Below, in pieces: positions 42,506 through 44,906 of a stretch of 44,906 nucleotides of DNA (position 1 is the stretch's first letter; every line of letters begins with the position of its first letter). The position numbers were made by a program, and so were the translations under genes. The stretch is from positions 1-44,906 of the forward strand of contig WLRQ01000018.1 of NCBI GenBank assembly GCA_009697815.1. Reading direction: 5' to 3'. The notes beneath the pieces were generated by a model that saw only the letters and a program-made list of their open reading frames with translations, did not search any database and had not been told where the DNA came from. Origin of the DNA: Actinomycetota bacterium. GTDB lineage: Bacteria > Actinomycetota > Actinomycetes > S36-B12 > CAIYMF01.

Positions 42506-42934
42506 TCATGTCCTTGTCGCTCCCGATCGTGGTGGACGGTGGTCGGTGGATGGTGCGGCGCCGCGATCCGGTGGACCCGGACGCGAGCCTGGAACAGGTC
42601 GTGCACTGGCGCTGGCCGTGCTCCCCGCTGGTGCCTGGGCGAACCGACGCTCGATCTCCACCCGTACCGCGGTGTCGTCGAGCGGTCCGGGCACCCGAAG
42701 GGCCCGGGGGAACGCCCGCCGGCGTTCGGCGAGGTCGAGACATGCTGGATCGGGGTGCAACCACGCACCTCGCCCAGCAGCGCGGGCCAGGGGGTCGGGG
42801 ACACATGCGCCCTCGACCACGACAACTCGCACCAGGTCGGATCGGCCGCCCCGTGCCCGACAGCCGACGCAGGTGCGCACAGGCGTGCTGCGCTCCGTGC
42901 TGGCGACATCTGGGACGACCGGGCGACCGGCCAT
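42506..42934 (-). CDS. ylxR: YlxR family RNA-binding protein
   Basis: Small protein of the DUF448/YlxR family, found between nusA and infB in Gram-positive bacteria and implicated in RNA binding and in RNase P modulation or transcription control. The signature VRTCVGCRARGGRSDLVRVVV has Cys22 and Cys25, and GRGAWLHPDPACLDLAERRRAFPRALR is the usual second half. The core ends at about residue 100; a Pro/Arg-rich basic tail of about 40 residues follows. ATG at 42934 has only a weak ribosome site but lies 28 bp after the nusA stop. Earlier in-frame starts would overlap nusA. Confidence 0.9.
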   Translation of the reverse strand: MAGRPVVPDVASTERSTPVRTCVGCRARGGRSDLVRVVVVEGACVPDPLARAAGRGAWLHPDPACLDLAERRRAFPRALRVPGPLDDTAVRVEIERRFAQAPAGSTASASARPVPGSRPGPPDRGAAPSTDHRPPRSGATRT

Positions 42935-42962
42935 CGAGGAGTCTACCGCGCCACCGGGCCCT

Positions 42963-44018
42963 TCAGTCACCGTCGCGGCCTGGCCGCTGGAACGAGTCAC
43001 CCCTGTCCTCACCCCGATCGAGCACGGAGCCACCTCGCGAGTCACTGCCCTCGGGGGCGGTATCGGGCCGGATATCGATCCGCCACCCGGTCAGCCGGGC
43101 GGCAAGTCGGGCGTTCTGCCCCTCACGGCCGATGGCAAGTGAGAGCTGGTAGTCCGGGACGATGACCCGAGCCGAGCGAGCGGCCTCGTCGACCACTGTG
43201 ACCGAGCTGACGCGGGCAGGTGAGAGCGCGTGAGCAACCATCTCAGCGGGATCATCGGACCAGTCCACGATGTCGATCTTCTCGCCGTGGAGCTCGGCCA
43301 TGACGGCACGCACCCGCGCCCCCATCGGGCCGATGCAGGCACCCTTCGCATTGAGCCCGACGACGGTGGAGCGCACCGCCATCTTGGTGCGGTGACCTGC
43401 CTCGCGCGCAATGGCCATGATCTCCACCGAGCCATCGGCGATCTCGGGGACCTCGAGGGCGAACAGGGACTTCACCAGATTGGGATGGGTGCGCGAGATC
43501 GTGACCCGCGGGCCGCGCGGAGTCTTCGACACCGAGACGACGTGACATTTGAGGCGGGTGCCGTGGGCATAGCGCTCCCCCGGCACCTGCTCCTGCGGTG
43601 GCAGCACGGCCTCGATCTTGCCCAGGTCGACGAGGATCATGCGCGGGTCATTCCCTTGCTGCACGAGTCCGGACACGAGATCGCCTTCGGTGCCGGCGAA
43701 CTCCCCGAACGTGACATCGTCCTCGGCCTCACGGAGCCGCTGAAGGATGACCTGACGCGCCGTCGTGGCCGCAACTCGGCCGAAACCGTCCGGCGTGTCG
43801 TCAAACTCACGCGCCGGAGCACCATCCACGCCCGGCTCGCGCGCCCAGACGGTGACATGCCCGTTCTTGCGGTCGACCTCCACGCGCGCGGACGCGACCG
43901 AGCCCTCACTGTGGTGGTAGGCGAGCAGGAGGGCCTGCTCGAGGGTGTCAATGAGGACGTCGTAGGAAACCTCTTTGTCCCGGACGAGAGCCTTGAGCGC
44001 GCTGACATCGATGTCCAT
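42963..44018 (-). CDS. nusA: Transcription termination/antitermination protein NusA
   Basis: RNA polymerase-associated factor acting in pausing, termination and rRNA antitermination. At 351 residues it is the short Gram-positive form: N-terminal polymerase-binding domain ([36 protein letters not shown]), S1 domain around [19 protein letters not shown]1 ([21 protein letters not shown]) and KH2 ([25 protein letters not shown]). A short, charged Arg/Asp/Gly tail follows. It starts 5 bp after the rimP stop, with GAGGA in the end of rimP as its ribosome site. Confidence 0.96.
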   Translation of the reverse strand: MDIDVSALKALVRDKEVSYDVLIDTLEQALLLAYHHSEGSVASARVEVDRKNGHVTVWAREPGVDGAPAREFDDTPDGFGRVAATTARQVILQRLREAEDDVTFGEFAGTEGDLVSGLVQQGNDPRMILVDLGKIEAVLPPQEQVPGERYAHGTRLKCHVVSVSKTPRGPRVTISRTHPNLVKSLFALEVPEIADGSVEIMAIAREAGHRTKMAVRSTVVGLNAKGACIGPMGARVRAVMAELHGEKIDIVDWSDDPAEMVAHALSPARVSSVTVVDEAARSARVIVPDYQLSLAIGREGQNARLAARLTGWRIDIRPDTAPEGSDSRGGSVLDRGEDRGDSFQRPGRDGD

Positions 44019-44023
44019 GTCGA

Positions 44024-44695
<672 letters not shown>

Positions 44696-44737
44696 GGTCG
44701 GCCTCCTGTGGCATCCGCGGCATTCACCTCGGTGCTG

Positions 44738-44779
44738 TGCTGTTGTGGGGATCCTGTTATGGGCATGCTGTTGTGGGGA
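44738..44779. repeat. Tandem array, 14-bp period, three units
   Basis: TGCTGTTGTGGGGA, TCCTGTTATGGGCA, TGCTGTTGTGGGGA: outer units identical, the middle unit differs at three positions, so there is also a 28-bp period. It lies in the rimP leader, 42 bp before the ATG. Unrelated in sequence to the other two 14-bp arrays. Confidence 0.88.
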
Positions 44780-44785
44780 CGCTGT

Positions 44786-44800
44786 GCTCGCCTAGCGAGC
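44786..44800 (-). promoter_or_regulatory. Hairpin in the rimP leader
   Basis: GCTCGC-CTA-GCGAGC, a 6-bp perfect stem with a 3-nt loop, next to the 14-bp array. If transcription starts near 44848 it is in the 5' untranslated region. Confidence 0.45.
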
Positions 44801-44854
44801 GTCGAATCATCTGAGTCGACCCGTCGCTCGTCTCCGAGTGCCAACGATGGGCCC

Positions 44855-44860
44855 AGTCTA
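44855..44860 (-). promoter_or_regulatory. Putative -10 box of the rimP-nusA operon
   Basis: TAGACT (TANNNT) on the minus strand within CACAGGTAGACTGGGCCC. The -35 is weak. The predicted leader is about 150 nt and includes the hairpin and array. Confidence 0.45.
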
Positions 44861-44906
44861 CCTGTGCGGACGGGTCTCGACATCGGCGTTAGCGGCCGCG
44901 GGAGCC

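Larger units (their letters stand above)
44696..44906. other. rimP upstream region
   Basis: 211 bp to the window edge without a confident gene. It contains the rimP ribosome site, a 14-bp tandem array (44738-44779), a 6-bp hairpin (44786-44800) and a -10 candidate (44855-44860). A TTA at 44889-44891 could be the reversed stop codon of a minus-strand gene entering from outside, with too few codons to identify. Confidence 0.5.

Noticed and set aside
44889-44906. Partial gene at the right edge
   Set aside because: A reversed TAA with five in-frame codons is visible, but that is too little to support a gene call.

Overview
This window is high-GC chromosomal DNA from an actinobacterium (class Actinomycetes). 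Two things support this: the gene order rimP-nusA-ylxR-infB-rbfA-(DHH phosphoesterase)-truB-ribF-rpsO-pnp-M16 peptidase-dapB ... thyX-dapA-rnj-ftsK-(RodZ-like)-rimO-pgsA-cinA-clgR ... DUF3046-recA-recX ... miaB, which is the conserved actinobacterial backbone, and lineage-typical genes such as ClgR, DUF3046 and a GPG-rich IF-2. I cannot name a genus. An RNase Y gene between recX and miaB is patchy among Actinobacteria and may help narrow it. No rRNA, tRNA, CRISPR, insertion sequence or phage genes were seen.

Layout. 39 protein genes are called, nearly all on the minus strand, so the backbone reads right to left. (1) 1-7.4 kb: an APC permease with an unusual C-terminal Cys4 module (+), then a dioxygenase-like protein, miaB, proline dehydrogenase, an orphan ATP-grasp enzyme and a PAP2 phosphatase. 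(2) 7.4-14.8 kb: RNase Y, an MMPL exporter with a divergent MarR regulator, recX, recA with two LexA/SOS boxes, and DUF3046. (3) 14.8-25.3 kb: TetR, ClgR, cinA-pgsA-rimO (4-bp overlaps), RodZ-like, ftsK, rnj-dapA. (4) 25.3-30.7 kb: thyX, then an apparently accessory block (monomeric sarcosine oxidase-like flavoenzyme, GNAT, DUF2461, an internally duplicated 8-TM protein, a THI5/NMT1-like binding protein without signal peptide) lying between thyX and dapB. (5) 30.7-44.7 kb: dapB, M16 peptidase, pnp, rpsO, ribF, truB, NrnA-type DHH phosphoesterase, rbfA, infB, ylxR, nusA, rimP: a translation, ribosome-maturation and RNA-decay supercluster.

The genes centre on RNA metabolism (RNase Y, RNase J, PNPase, NrnA, MiaB, TruB, RimO, RbfA, RimP, NusA, IF-2), the SOS response (recA/recX), lysine/peptidoglycan precursors (dapA/dapB), chromosome segregation (FtsK) and phospholipid synthesis (PgsA).

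The most unusual non-coding signals are: three intergenic tandem arrays with unrelated units but the same 14-bp period (9291-9360, 28497-28547, 44738-44779); a 14-bp perfect-stem hairpin ahead of rny; a set of starts with a TANNNT -10 box 6-8 nt upstream and little or no Shine-Dalgarno, suggesting leaderless mRNAs; and a probable DUF503 gene remnant in the infB-rbfA gap, where other actinobacteria carry the intact gene. All calls come from reading the sequence; no database search was run.
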